Source of the DNA: Halanaerobium saccharolyticum
Lineage (GTDB): Bacteria > Bacillota > Halanaerobiia > Halanaerobiales > Halanaerobiaceae
Length of the DNA stretch: 54,368 bases
NCBI RefSeq assembly: GCF_004362045.1
Contig: NZ_SNWX01000020.1
Span: 1-54,368 of the forward strand
Direction of reading: 5' to 3'
Shown here: in pieces, positions 1-9,029 of the stretch
Position numbering within the stretch: the stretch's first letter is position 1
Layout of the letters: the number at the start of each line of letters is the position of its first letter
The notes under the pieces: generated by a model
The model's database searches: none
The model's input: only the letters and a program-made list of their open reading frames with translations
Told to the model about the DNA's origin: nothing
Program-made: the position numbers and the translations under genes

Positions 1-21
1 TCAGGATCATAAGATTTAGCC
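1..21 (-). CDS. 5' end of an unidentified leftward gene
   Basis: An ATG at 21 on the minus strand opens a frame that reads MAKSYDP and runs off the left edge. A purine-rich AGGGGG stretch sits about 10 bases upstream, as for other starts here. Too little is present to name a product, and the frame could be chance. Confidence 0.45.
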
Positions 22-94
22 ATTTGCTTTTACCCCCTGTAATTATTATAAGATGTTTAATTGGTCTCTGTCCAATACTCTTAGGGGGCGTTAC

Positions 95-126
95 AACACT
101 GCTGATTATTTTTAGCAGTGTTTTAA
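95..126 (+). terminator. hairpin, possible terminator
   Basis: Perfect 9-bp stem, AACACTGCT (95-103) with AGCAGTGTT (114-122), followed on the plus strand by TTAATTTATATT. The T-run is short, so termination is likely but not certain. It lies between the SprA-like gene and the leftward gene at the edge; on the minus strand no T-run follows it. Confidence 0.45.
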
Positions 127-152
127 TTTATATTAATTTATATTAAATTTTA

Positions 153-878
153 TTAAGCTGCAAAACCCTGATTAGAAGATATTTTTCTACTGGAGTTTTG
201 ATAAGAACTTTCTCTTTGATTGATTAAATACTTATTATCAAAAATAGAATCTTCTTTTTTATTAATTTCCCGGGAGCTTTCAGTTTCTTCGTCTTCACCA
301 CTGATTTCCTTTTTATTTAATTCTGCCTGAGCTTCCATTTTCATTCTGGCAGCTTTGGCAGCAATCTGTAAATCAGCCCCGGATGGTTGTGCTGGAGCTG
401 TTGCAGCTCGTTTTATCTGATCTGCTTTTTTAACAGTTTCCTCAGGTGTTTTTGACGGTGAGGTTTCAATATCAACTGAACCTCCAACTGCATAACGTCT
501 ATTATCCGGACCAGTAGTATAACTATATGAGGCTGAGCCCGCATACTGTCCACCTGCAGATTGATGAGCCATCTCATGAGCTCTAACTTCTCGATCCCGG
601 CGTTTTAATTTCTCTATTTCGCGCTGTTCGGCTTTACTAAATTCATTTTCTGCTGTTTCATTCTTGTTTTCATAATTTTTGTTTTGTCCTTCAGCAGAGC
701 TGGAGGAGTTATCTACAGCATTATTAAAACTATTATTTTGATTACTTTTATCTTCGGAGGTATTTAATCCTAAGTCAATATCTTTTGACTGAGAATTGCT
801 GTTATTAATATTTGATTTAATTGCCCAACCTGGAATCGGTTGGCTGTTTAATGATGACAGTGCCAACATTTTGCTCAC
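153..878 (-). CDS. SprA-related putative metalloprotease
   Basis: 241 aa. The N-terminal 80 residues are Asn/Ser-rich, low complexity and probably disordered. The core, roughly residues 95-185, holds HEMAHQ (an HExxH-type zinc-protease motif), then AGGQYAGSASYSYTTGPD and YAVGGSVDIE, and an Ala-rich helix. This layout matches the SprA-related family of putative metalloproteases, whose role in most bacteria is unknown. The tail is again polar. No signal peptide or membrane segment is seen. The start is supported by GAGGTG 6 bases upstream of ATG. It is transcribed divergently from the ROK regulator gene and appears monocistronic. The family call is fairly safe; the protease activity is inferred from the motif. 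Confidence 0.75.
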   Translation of the reverse strand: MSKMLALSSLNSQPIPGWAIKSNINNSNSQSKDIDLGLNTSEDKSNQNNSFNNAVDNSSSSAEGQNKNYENKNETAENEFSKAEQREIEKLKRRDREVRAHEMAHQSAGGQYAGSASYSYTTGPDNRRYAVGGSVDIETSPSKTPEETVKKADQIKRAATAPAQPSGADLQIAAKAARMKMEAQAELNKKEISGEDEETESSREINKKEDSIFDNKYLINQRESSYQNSSRKISSNQGFAA

Positions 879-898
879 CTCTTTATTATCTTTTTTTT

Positions 899-927
899 AT
901 TATACTATATTTATAATTTTCAAGCAA
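899..927 (-). promoter_or_regulatory. promoter of the SprA-like gene
   Basis: On the minus strand TTGCTT (927-922) and TATAAT (904-899) are separated by 17 bp, directly upstream of the gene starting at 878. The -10 is perfect consensus. Confidence 0.6.
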
Positions 928-982
928 ATAATATTAGAAAAAATTTCAAAATTTATTTTTGTTAAAAATATTTATCAGTTAC

Positions 983-1011
983 TTTACTAAATAAAAAAAT
1001 AGTGCTATAAT
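983..1011 (+). promoter_or_regulatory. promoter of the ROK regulator gene
   Basis: TTTACT (983-988), 17-bp spacer, TATAAT (1006-1011). It would start transcription about 40 bases before the regulator ATG and probably serves galE as well. Confidence 0.6.
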
Positions 1012-1057
1012 AGACTTAGTTAATTTAATAAATTAACAAAGAAATGGAAGTGAGAAG

Positions 1058-2206
1058 ATGGAAAAAGGCAGTTTTAAAAATATGAAAAAACAGAATCAAA
1101 AAAATATACTTACTTTAATTAAAAATGAAGATGGGATTTCCCGGGCCCAGATAGCAGATAAACTCGAAGTTTCTCGAGCTACGGTTACCAATATAGTCAG
1201 GGAACTGATCAAACTGAAACTGGTCAGGGAGTCCAAGATGGGTAAATCCAGAGGTGGCAGGAGACCAATGCTGCTTAAATTAAACTCTGAGGGTGCCTAT
1301 ATAATTGGTATTGAATGGGGGATTGAAGCAGTAAAAGCTGTTTTATTAGATTTTGAAGCAGAAATAATTGCAGAAGATCAAATTAGTACTGAAGAGTATA
1401 CACTGGCTGAATATAAAAATCATACTTTTTCTTTGATTAAAAAATATAAAGTTCAGCTTAAAGACAGTAATAAAATAATTGGTATTGGCCTTGGAATTCA
1501 TGGTCTGGTTGATCCGAAAGCGGGTAAATCAATTTTTACTCCTCATTTTGACTGGGGGGAAGTTGATATCAAAAGTATTCTGGCTGAAAAATATGACTAT
1601 CCAGTCTTTATTGATAATGATGTCCGGATGATGGCTGCCGGAGAAATCTGGCAGGATAGAGAGGATTTTATCTTTATTAATACTGGTTCTGGTATTGGTG
1701 CTGCTTTAGTTTTTAAAGCTGAACTTCATTATGGAAATAATTATGCAGCAGGGGAATTTGGCCATATGAAAATTATTGATGATGGGCCAATATGCCACTG
1801 TGGTAAAAAAGGGTGTCTGGAGGCACTTTCTTCTAAGGAAAGTATTATTTCCCGCTATCAAAAACTTAAAGAATTAAAAATTGAGATAAATTTTGATCAG
1901 ATAATAAAAAATTACCAAAAAGGAGAAACTGAAGCACTAATTGTGATTAATGATGCTTTGAAATATTTTGGTCGTGCTATTTCTGATCTGGTAAATATTT
2001 TAAATCCAGAAGCAGTAATTATTGGTGGTTTATTTGCTGAATATGAAGAAACGCTAATTAAACCTCTTTATCAAATAGTTAAGGAAGAATCACTGGCTCA
2101 GGCGGTTAAAGATTTGAAGATCAGAACAGCCTATTACCAGGAGTTTGCCGGTGCTGCAGGGGCAGCGGAAAAAGTTTTAAATAATTTTTTTGAGCTTAAA
2201 ATCTAA
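1058..2206 (+). CDS. ROK-family transcriptional regulator (NagC/XylR type)
   Basis: 382 aa. The N-terminal 60 residues form a winged helix-turn-helix (SRAQIADKLEVSRATVTNIV). The rest is a ROK sugar-kinase fold with the zinc motif CHCGKKGCLEA near residue 250 and NPEAVIIGG near 325. Proteins of this architecture are repressors that respond to sugars. Start: GGAAGTGA lies just upstream of ATG 1058; a second ATG at 1082 lacks a good ribosome site. galE follows after 26 bases, so it probably controls galactose metabolism or the adjoining beta-galactoside locus. Whether it keeps kinase activity cannot be told from this reading. Confidence 0.85.
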   Translation: MEKGSFKNMKKQNQKNILTLIKNEDGISRAQIADKLEVSRATVTNIVRELIKLKLVRESKMGKSRGGRRPMLLKLNSEGAYIIGIEWGIEAVKAVLLDFEAEIIAEDQISTEEYTLAEYKNHTFSLIKKYKVQLKDSNKIIGIGLGIHGLVDPKAGKSIFTPHFDWGEVDIKSILAEKYDYPVFIDNDVRMMAAGEIWQDREDFIFINTGSGIGAALVFKAELHYGNNYAAGEFGHMKIIDDGPICHCGKKGCLEALSSKESIISRYQKLKELKIEINFDQIIKNYQKGETEALIVINDALKYFGRAISDLVNILNPEAVIIGGLFAEYEETLIKPLYQIVKEESLAQAVKDLKIRTAYYQEFAGAAGAAEKVLNNFFELKI

Positions 2207-2232
2207 GTTTCATTAAATTTAAAGGAGGGCGA

Positions 2233-3222
2233 ATGATGAATATTTTAGTAACAGGAGGAGCAGGTTATATTGGCAGTCACGTTCTTAAAGCACTGCTTAA
2301 TGAAGGACATCAGGTTGTTACCCTAGATAATTTACAAAAAGGGCACAAAAAAGCTGTAACAGGTGGTAAATTTGTTAAGGGAGATCTGGCAGATAAAGAA
2401 CTTTTAAATCAGGTGATGGAAGAAAATATGATTGAAGGTGTAATCCATCTGGCTGCAGACAGCCTGGTGGGAGAATCAATGGAGAACCCCGGTAAATATT
2501 ATCGAAATAATTTTGCCAATGGAATTAACCTTTTAGAGGCGATGGTCAAAAATGGGGTTAAAAACATTGTTTTTTCCTCTACGGCGGCTGTTTATGGAGA
2601 ACCGGATCAGATTCCCATTAAAGAAGATAATCAAACTGAGCCGACAAGCACCTATGGAGAAAGTAAGCTGTTTTTTGAAAAAGCATTGAAACGCTATGAT
2701 GATATTTACGACTTAAAATATGTTTCTTTACGCTATTTTAATGCAGCAGGGGCAGATCCAGAGGGAGAAATTGGAGAGGCCCATGATCCAGAAACACATC
2801 TAATTCCAATTGTTCTGCAGACTGCTTTAGGTATCAGAGATAAGATTTATATTTTTGGCAATGATTATCCAACCCATGACGGCAGCTGTATTAGAGATTA
2901 TATACATGTTACTGATCTGGCAGCAGCTCATGTGCTGGCAGTAGAAGCACTGGCTGATGGTAAAGATAGTTCAATTTATAATCTGGGTAATGGAGAAGGC
3001 TATTCTGTTAAAGAAGTTATTGATACTGTTAAAGAAGTTACCGGTCGTGATTTTGAGGTTGAGATTTCCGAAAGAAGAGCAGGAGATCCGGCAGTATTAA
3101 TTGCTAGTTCGGATAAAATTCAAGAAGAATTGAACTGGCAGCCTCAATATCCGGAATTAGAAAAAATAATATCTACAGCCTGGAAGTGGCATAAATCAGG
3201 TGGGTTTGAGGTAATTTATTAA
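2233..3222 (+). CDS. galE: UDP-glucose 4-epimerase
   Basis: 329 aa, normal length for GalE. Rossmann NAD motif TGGAGYIGSH at residues 7-16, catalytic YGESK with Tyr141 and Lys145, Ser/Thr at 116-117, and the sugar-binding RYFNAAGA segment. It interconverts UDP-galactose and UDP-glucose in the cytoplasm (Leloir pathway). Two adjacent ATGs (2233, 2236) follow AGGAGG, so the start is uncertain by one codon. It lies between the ROK regulator gene and galK, but no galT is present in this window. Confidence 0.93.
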   Translation: MMNILVTGGAGYIGSHVLKALLNEGHQVVTLDNLQKGHKKAVTGGKFVKGDLADKELLNQVMEENMIEGVIHLAADSLVGESMENPGKYYRNNFANGINLLEAMVKNGVKNIVFSSTAAVYGEPDQIPIKEDNQTEPTSTYGESKLFFEKALKRYDDIYDLKYVSLRYFNAAGADPEGEIGEAHDPETHLIPIVLQTALGIRDKIYIFGNDYPTHDGSCIRDYIHVTDLAAAHVLAVEALADGKDSSIYNLGNGEGYSVKEVIDTVKEVTGRDFEVEISERRAGDPAVLIASSDKIQEELNWQPQYPELEKIISTAWKWHKSGGFEVIY

Positions 3223-3327
3223 GCAGCTGATTTCTAATCTGCAGAAATTAAGAAAAATAAAGCTTATTTGATCTAAAATCAAGAGTGAGTTTATTCATTA
3301 AATTAAAATTATAAAAGAGGTGTAATT

Positions 3328-4488
3328 ATGAATATACAGGAGTTATGGGATAAGTTTGGAAAAATTTTTAGAGATTTTGATTTAGAAAGTGGAGCTTATA
3401 AAGCACCAGGCCGGGTTAATCTAATTGGTGAACATACAGATTATAATGATGGTTTTGTTATGCCAATGGCAATTGAAAAAGAAATTACAATGCTTGCTCA
3501 ATTAAGACCGGATAGGAAAGTGAAATTCTATTCTCTCGATTATGATCAGATGGTAGAATATGATCTGGACAGTTTAGAATATGATGAAGAAAACATCTGG
3601 GCAAATTATATAATGGGAGTTATTGATGAAATTCAGAAATTGGGAAAAAGCCTGCAGGGTTTCAATTTAATGTTTACCGGTAATATTCCACAGGGTTCTG
3701 GATTAAGTTCTTCAGCTGCTCTGGAGGTTGTTACCGCCCTGGCAGTTACTGACCTGCATAAAATTAAAATTGATGGAATAGAAATGGCTCTGCTTGCCCA
3801 GAGAGCAGAAAACAATTTTGTCGGAGTCCAGTGTGGAATTATGGATCAGTATATTTCCCGGCTGGGTCAAAAAGATCAGGCTCTGTTAATTGACTGCAGA
3901 ACAAATGATTATCAGCTGGTACCATTTAAAGATGAAAATTATCAAATTGTAATCTGTAATTCTAGGGTGGATAGAGGTCTTGTGGATTCTAAATATAATG
4001 AGCGCCGAAGTGAATGTGATCAGGCTGTAGAATTTTTTGCAGAAAAAGAAGCTGGTGAAATTAACGCCTTAAGAGATGTTGATCTTGAAACAGTAGAAAA
4101 ATATAAAGCTGAACTGGCAGAAAATATTTACAAAAGAGCTCACCATGTAGTCAGCGAAAATGCTAGAGTTTTAGAAAGTAAAAAAGCTCTGGAAGCTGAT
4201 GACCTGCAGAAATTTGGTGACCTGATGTATGCTTCTCATAAAAGTTTAAGTGAAGATTATGAAGTCAGCTGTAAAGAATTGGATATTTTAGTTAATCTGG
4301 CAGCTGAAGCAGAAATAGAAGGAGCCAGAATGACTGGAGCCGGTTTTGGAGGCTGTACGGTTAATTTAGTCAAAAAAGACCAGATAGATCAATTTATAGA
4401 TCTGATTAAGAAAAATTATAAAGAAAAAACAGGTATTGATGCTGAGGTTTATGTCAGTAATCCTGGGGAAGGTGCCCGTAAATTATAA
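3328..4488 (+). CDS. galK: galactokinase
   Basis: 386 aa, typical of bacterial GalK. The signature GRVNLIGEHTDYNDG is at residues 28-42, the GHMP-kinase ATP loop GSGLSSSAALE near 127-137, and the C-terminal GAGFGGCTVNL motif near 338-348. It phosphorylates alpha-D-galactose to galactose-1-phosphate, the product expected from the GH42 enzyme encoded downstream. A 105-base gap separates it from galE. The ribosome site AAAGAGGTG precedes ATG 3328. Confidence 0.95.
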   Translation: MNIQELWDKFGKIFRDFDLESGAYKAPGRVNLIGEHTDYNDGFVMPMAIEKEITMLAQLRPDRKVKFYSLDYDQMVEYDLDSLEYDEENIWANYIMGVIDEIQKLGKSLQGFNLMFTGNIPQGSGLSSSAALEVVTALAVTDLHKIKIDGIEMALLAQRAENNFVGVQCGIMDQYISRLGQKDQALLIDCRTNDYQLVPFKDENYQIVICNSRVDRGLVDSKYNERRSECDQAVEFFAEKEAGEINALRDVDLETVEKYKAELAENIYKRAHHVVSENARVLESKKALEADDLQKFGDLMYASHKSLSEDYEVSCKELDILVNLAAEAEIEGARMTGAGFGGCTVNLVKKDQIDQFIDLIKKNYKEKTGIDAEVYVSNPGEGARKL

Positions 4489-4571
4489 AGTGAAAAGGGG
4501 ATGATGTTTAAGCAACATTATCCCTTAAATTGTTTTCAGAAAAAAATAAATAATTAAAACTTTAAAAAGAC

Positions 4572-4600
4572 TTGATTAATTAAATAAATTATGTTAATAT
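4572..4600 (+). promoter_or_regulatory. promoter of the LacI regulator gene
   Basis: TTGATT (4572-4577), 17-bp spacer, TAATAT (4595-4600). The palindromic operator at 4615-4630 falls just after the expected start point, consistent with autorepression. Confidence 0.5.
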
Positions 4601-4614
4601 TTTTATAAAGACAA

Positions 4615-4630
4615 TTTAAATCGATTTAAA
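4615..4630. promoter_or_regulatory. LacI-type operator, copy 1
   Basis: Perfect 16-bp palindrome TTTAAATCGATTTAAA with the central CG typical of LacI-family sites. It lies between the promoter and the start of the LacI regulator gene. Two further identical copies precede the binding-protein gene. Confidence 0.75.
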
Positions 4631-4662
4631 ACTATTCTTTTATTTATGAAAGAGGTCTATAT

Positions 4663-5664
4663 ATGATTAGATTAAAAGATGTGGCAGAAAAAGCAAATGT
4701 TTCCCCGGCAACAGCTTCTTTAGCTTTAAATGATAATGAACTGGTAAATGATAAGACTAAAGAACGGGTAAAAAAGATAGCTAAAGAAATGAACTATATA
4801 CCTGATGCTAGAGCAAAAGCTTTAAAAACTAAAGAGACAAAGATAATCGGGCTTGTCATTCCAGAGATAGACAACCCATTTTTCTCTGAGATTGCCAAAG
4901 AAGTAAAAACTGTTGCCAAGAAAAATGGTTATAATATTATTTACTGTGGAGTGGAAAGCAAGGAAGATGAACTGGATTATATTACTCTTTTTAGAGGTAT
5001 GCAGGTAGATGGTGCTATTTTTGCTTCTTCAGTCAGTAATTCAGACTCCAATCTAGATTTAATTAAAGAACTTGCTGATAATTTTATTCCAGTAGTTTTT
5101 ATTGACCGTCTTTTAGATGCCGGGAATGAAATTGATTCTGTTAACTCTGATCTAGAAAAAGCAGCTTTTATTGCAGCAGAACATCTATATAATCTTGGTC
5201 ACACAAAAATTGCTTTTGCCGGTAAGGAAAAAGAATTTAGAATGACCGGTTATTTAGAAGCTTTAAAAAAATATAATTTAAATTATGATAATAAATATTT
5301 ATTTAAAAATATACTTTCATTTGAAGACGGATATAAACTAGGAAAAAAAATTGCCTCACAAAAGGATAGACCAACAGCTATTTTATCCCATAATGATGAA
5401 GTTGCTGTCGGGTTAATTCAGTCTCTGGTAAGCTCAGGAATCAGTGTTCCCGGGGAGATGTCAATTTGTGGGATTGATAATATTCGTTTATCTCATTTTT
5501 ATAATCCAGCCTTAACTACTGTTGATATTCCTAATATAAAAATGGCCAGAAAAGCCATCCAGTTATTACTTAAAAAAATTAAAGATGAAAAGAAGTCAGA
5601 AACAAAGCAGATTAAGTTTGATGTTTCTTTAATTGAAAGAGAAACTACTCAAAAACTACTTTAA
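4663..5664 (+). CDS. LacI-family transcriptional repressor, probable regulator of the beta-galactoside importer
   Basis: 333 aa. N-terminal LacI headpiece (RLKDVAEKANVSPATASLAL, residues 3-22), then a periplasmic-binding-protein-like effector domain ending with ICGIDNIRLSHFYNPALTTV. Start supported by AAAGAGGT upstream of ATG. Identical palindromes at its own promoter and before the downstream ABC operon suggest that it represses both itself and the importer plus GH42 gene. The effector is probably a galactoside or galactose derivative; that is inferred from the neighbours only. Confidence 0.9.
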   Translation: MIRLKDVAEKANVSPATASLALNDNELVNDKTKERVKKIAKEMNYIPDARAKALKTKETKIIGLVIPEIDNPFFSEIAKEVKTVAKKNGYNIIYCGVESKEDELDYITLFRGMQVDGAIFASSVSNSDSNLDLIKELADNFIPVVFIDRLLDAGNEIDSVNSDLEKAAFIAAEHLYNLGHTKIAFAGKEKEFRMTGYLEALKKYNLNYDNKYLFKNILSFEDGYKLGKKIASQKDRPTAILSHNDEVAVGLIQSLVSSGISVPGEMSICGIDNIRLSHFYNPALTTVDIPNIKMARKAIQLLLKKIKDEKKSETKQIKFDVSLIERETTQKLL

Positions 5665-5719
5665 TTCATTTATTTAAAGAGAAACATGTCAAAGTCAGCA
5701 AATAAATTTTTAATTTAAA

Positions 5720-5735
5720 TTTAAATCGATTTAAA
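5720..5735. promoter_or_regulatory. LacI-type operator, copy 2
   Basis: TTTAAATCGATTTAAA, identical to the site at 4615. One more matching base on each side extends the palindrome to 18 bp. It lies 145 bp before the binding-protein start. Confidence 0.75.
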
Positions 5736-5753
5736 TATATTTAATATTCATAC

Positions 5754-5769
5754 TTTAAATCGATTTAAA
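5754..5769. promoter_or_regulatory. LacI-type operator, copy 3
   Basis: Third identical TTTAAATCGATTTAAA. Its centre is 34 bp from that of copy 2, about three helical turns, so two dimers could sit on the same face of the DNA. Confidence 0.75.
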
Positions 5770-5880
5770 GATAAATCTTTTTCCAAAATCTGTTCAATAA
5801 AAGCAAAAGGGGGGGTCTTTAAAAAAGATTTAAATTTACTTAAAACTTTATGATCAATCAAAATTATTAGGAGGAGTAAA

Positions 5881-7152
5881 ATGAAGAAAAAATTAACTGT
5901 ATTATTTTTAATGATTGTAATGATGGCTGGATTTACTACAATGACTTTTGCCCAGGAAGAGACAACAATTACAGTCTGGTGCTGGGATCCCAACTTTAAT
6001 ATTTATGCGATGGAAGAAGCAGCAGCTATTTATAAGGATATTAATCCAGATGTAAATATTGAAATTAAAGAGGTAGCCTGGGAGGATCTTCAAACTCAGC
6101 TGAGTACTTCTTTAAGTGCAAATCAGACAGACAGTTTACCTGATATTATTTTAATGCAGGATAATGCTCTGGCCAAAAATGTAAATAGTTTTCCAAATGC
6201 TTTTTATGATTTATCAGATAGTGGGATAGAATTTGATAAATTTGCTAACTTTAAAGTTGAATTAACTAAAGTAGATGGCAAAAATTATGCAGTACCTTTT
6301 GATAATGGAGCAGCAATTAATGCAATGAGAGTTGATGTTTTAGAAGAAGCAGGTTATACCATTGAAGATTTTACAAATATCACCTGGGAAGAGTTTATCG
6401 AAAAAGGTTCGGATGTTAAAGAAAAAACCGGAAAACCTCTACTATCTGCAATAGCTGGACAATCTGACTTACTGATGATTATGATGCAGAGTACCGGCAA
6501 CTGGTTCTTTGATCAGAATGGAGAGCCAAATATTGCTGATAATGAGCCTCTAAAAGAAATCATTAGAGTTTATCAAGAACTGTTAGAAAAAGAAATTTTA
6601 GTTCAAATCAATGACTGGAATCAGTATATTAGTTCCTTTCAGAGTGGTACAGTTGCTGGAACTATGAACGGAGCCTGGATTATTGGCTCTATTGTTCCTG
6701 TAAAAGAACAGGCAGGAAACTGGAGAATTACTAATCTTCCCAGACTTGCAAATGTTGAAGGAGCAACTAATTACAGTAATCAGGGTGGATCCAGCTGGAT
6801 GGTAATGGCTAATTCTGAACACCCAGAAATTGCTGCAGATTTCTTGAATCAGACTTTTGCCGGCAGCAAAGAATTATATGAGACAATACTTCCTTCCTCA
6901 GGAGCTATAGCTACTTATTTACCTGCAGGTGACAGTGAAGTATATAATATGCCACATCCATTCTTTGGCGGCCAGAAGATCTATACAGAAATAATTGATT
7001 ATGCTGCTAAGGTACCGGAAGTTGATTATGGAATTTATAATTATGAAGCAAGAGATACTATTAGTACTGCAATTACCCAGATAATGTCCGGACAGGATAT
7101 TCAGAGTGCCTTAGATGAAGCACAATCCACTTTAGAATTTCAGATGTGGTAA
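5881..7152 (+). CDS. ABC transporter sugar-binding protein (family 1)
   Basis: 423 aa. Signal peptide MKKKLTVLFLMIVMMAGF... with probable cleavage after TFA (about residue 24). No lipobox cysteine is present, so it should be a soluble periplasmic protein. The mature part has the family-1 extracellular solute-binding fold (ITVWCWDPNFN start, DIILMQDNALAKN, GTMNGAWIIGS, NQGGSSWMVMA). It would deliver oligosaccharides, most likely beta-galactosides given the GH42 gene and galK, to the two permeases encoded next. AGGAGGAGT precedes ATG. No ATPase gene lies in the operon, so a shared MsmX-like ATPase encoded elsewhere is probable. Confidence 0.9.
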   Translation: MKKKLTVLFLMIVMMAGFTTMTFAQEETTITVWCWDPNFNIYAMEEAAAIYKDINPDVNIEIKEVAWEDLQTQLSTSLSANQTDSLPDIILMQDNALAKNVNSFPNAFYDLSDSGIEFDKFANFKVELTKVDGKNYAVPFDNGAAINAMRVDVLEEAGYTIEDFTNITWEEFIEKGSDVKEKTGKPLLSAIAGQSDLLMIMMQSTGNWFFDQNGEPNIADNEPLKEIIRVYQELLEKEILVQINDWNQYISSFQSGTVAGTMNGAWIIGSIVPVKEQAGNWRITNLPRLANVEGATNYSNQGGSSWMVMANSEHPEIAADFLNQTFAGSKELYETILPSSGAIATYLPAGDSEVYNMPHPFFGGQKIYTEIIDYAAKVPEVDYGIYNYEARDTISTAITQIMSGQDIQSALDEAQSTLEFQMW

Positions 7153-7163
7153 AATTGAATTAG

Positions 7164-7199
7164 AATATATTGGGGGAAGAATTCTTCCCCCAATATATT
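7164..7199 (+). terminator. 36-bp perfect palindrome after the binding-protein gene
   Basis: The 18-base arm (AATATATTGGGGGAAGAA) is followed directly by its exact complement. It begins 11 bases after the binding-protein stop and ends just before the permease ribosome site. No long T-run follows, so it more likely stabilises the upstream mRNA or partly attenuates than fully terminates. Confidence 0.8.
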
Positions 7200-7213
7200 T
7201 AAAGGAGGTCAGT

Positions 7214-8128
7214 ATGATTAACTCAACTATTGAAAAATTTAAAGCTTATAAGCGTGGATTTTCAATAAATAAAAAACATAAAATGATCGGCTGGTTTTTT
7301 GTTATTCCAGGTGCTTTACTGATTTTTTCATTTTATTTTTATCCAATTGTTAGAGCCTTCCTTCTTTCTTTACAGGGAGGAGTTGGTAATAATTTAAGAT
7401 TTGCTGGAGCTGCTAATTACAAGCGTCTATTAGTAGATCCACTTTTTAAAAAATCACTGTTTAATGTATTTGTTTATTTAATTTTACAGGTTCCAATAAT
7501 GCTAACTCTGGCTTTGATTTTAGCCGGAATTTTAAATGATAAAACTTTAAGATTTAGATCCTTTTTCAGAACAGCAATTTTTGTTCCCTGTGCAACCTCA
7601 CTTGTCTCATATGCCATTATTTTTCGTTCTATGTTTGCACTGGATGGCTTTGTGAACACTATTTTGATGAATATGAATCTTCTGGGAGAACCGATAAACT
7701 GGCTTGGTGGTCCCTGGACAGCAAGAATATTAATTGTGATTGGTTTAACCTGGCGCTGGACCGGTTATAATATGATATTTTATCTGGCAGGCTTACAGAA
7801 TATTGATCCTTCAATTTACGAGGCAGCAAAAATAGATGGTGCCAGTGCTTTTGATCGGCTGACTAAAATTACAATTCCGATGTTGAAACCAATTATTCTG
7901 CTGACAACAATTATGTCTACTAATGGTACCTTACAGATTTTTGATGAAACTAAGAACTTAACCAACGGTGGGCCAGCAAATGCGACTCTTTCGGTCTCCC
8001 AGTATATTTATCGATTATCATTTGAATATGTTCCCCGTTTTGGCTATGCAGCAGCTGTTGCCTTTATAGTTTTTATTATTGTAGCAATTTTATCCTTTAT
8101 GCAGCTTAAGGTTGGTGATGAAAGATGA
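7214..8128 (+). CDS. ABC sugar transporter permease, MalF/UgpA type
   Basis: 304 aa with about six membrane segments, the first near residues 27-47 (IGWFFVIPGALLIFSFYFYP). The cytoplasmic coupling motif EAAKIDGASAFDRLTKITIP is near residue 208, as expected of the MalF partner. AAAGGAGG precedes ATG. It overlaps the next permease gene by 4 bases (ATGA), showing translational coupling. It works in the inner membrane with the binding protein encoded upstream. Confidence 0.92.
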   Translation: MINSTIEKFKAYKRGFSINKKHKMIGWFFVIPGALLIFSFYFYPIVRAFLLSLQGGVGNNLRFAGAANYKRLLVDPLFKKSLFNVFVYLILQVPIMLTLALILAGILNDKTLRFRSFFRTAIFVPCATSLVSYAIIFRSMFALDGFVNTILMNMNLLGEPINWLGGPWTARILIVIGLTWRWTGYNMIFYLAGLQNIDPSIYEAAKIDGASAFDRLTKITIPMLKPIILLTTIMSTNGTLQIFDETKNLTNGGPANATLSVSQYIYRLSFEYVPRFGYAAAVAFIVFIIVAILSFMQLKVGDER

Positions 8129-8937
8129 ATAAACAAAAATTATTTAGAGCCAGCAAGTATGGTTTTTTAATTTTCATTTCCTTTTGCTCATTATTTCCTT
8201 TATTCTGGATGTTTGTGGCGGCTACAAATACAAGTGTTGATGTACTTGGTGGTACTTTAATTCCGGGTTTTAATTTAATAGAAAACTTTAAAGTTTTAAC
8301 AGCAAACACTAATTTTTATCAGGCAATGTGGAACTCATTTAAATATGCAGCAGTAACTACTCTGGCCAGTTTACTGGTCTCATCTTTAGCTGGCTATGGT
8401 TTTGAAATCTATCATGATCGAGGCAAAGATATGCTAATGAAAGTTTTACTGCTTTCACTGATGGTTCCTTTTGCGGTAATCATGGTTCCACTGTATATGC
8501 TTTTTGGAAACTTAGGTCTTTTAAATACAACTGCAGGTTTTGCGCTGCCTACTGTTTCGACAGCCTTTTTGATTTTTCTTTTCAGACAGAGCAGCCGCAA
8601 CTTTCCCCATGAAGTTATTGAGGCTTCAAGGCTGGATGGTCTGACTGAAATCGGGATTTTCTTTAGAATGTTTATTCCTATAATGCGTTCTACGTATGCA
8701 GCTGCAGCTGTAATAACTTTTATGAATGCCTGGAATAATTATCTCTGGCCCTTAATTATTATGCAGAAAGAAAGTGCTAAAACGATGCCACTTTTAATTT
8801 CAAATTTAACAGCAGGCTATACAATTGATTATGGAGTTTTAATGCTGGCTGTAGGAATCAGTATTTTACCAACTCTAATTTTATTTTTAGCCCTGCAGAA
8901 AAACTTTGCCGAAGGAGTTACAGGTTCAGCAAAATAA
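8125..8937 (+). CDS. ABC sugar transporter permease, MalG/UgpE type
   Basis: 270 aa with six predicted membrane segments and the EAA motif VIEASRLDGLTEIGIFFRMF near residue 167. Its start overlaps the stop of the preceding permease gene. It completes the heterodimeric membrane channel of the importer. The GH42 gene follows after 92 bases and may be in the same transcript. Confidence 0.92.
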   Translation: MNKQKLFRASKYGFLIFISFCSLFPLFWMFVAATNTSVDVLGGTLIPGFNLIENFKVLTANTNFYQAMWNSFKYAAVTTLASLLVSSLAGYGFEIYHDRGKDMLMKVLLLSLMVPFAVIMVPLYMLFGNLGLLNTTAGFALPTVSTAFLIFLFRQSSRNFPHEVIEASRLDGLTEIGIFFRMFIPIMRSTYAAAAVITFMNAWNNYLWPLIIMQKESAKTMPLLISNLTAGYTIDYGVLMLAVGISILPTLILFLALQKNFAEGVTGSAK

Positions 8938-9029
8938 TGATACACTAGTATATATTATATATTTACGCAAATTATTAAAACTTTAAGCTAATAATTATTA
9001 ATATTTTTAAGGAAGAAAGGAAGAATAGA

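Noticed and set aside
796-990. Plus-strand 64-codon frame at the divergent promoter region
   Set aside because: It overlaps the SprA-like gene in antisense and the promoter region. Composition is AT-driven and it has no ribosome site.
5748-5993. Minus-strand open frame of 81 codons
   Set aside because: It covers the operators and the 5' end of the binding-protein gene in antisense, with no ribosome site and no family resemblance.
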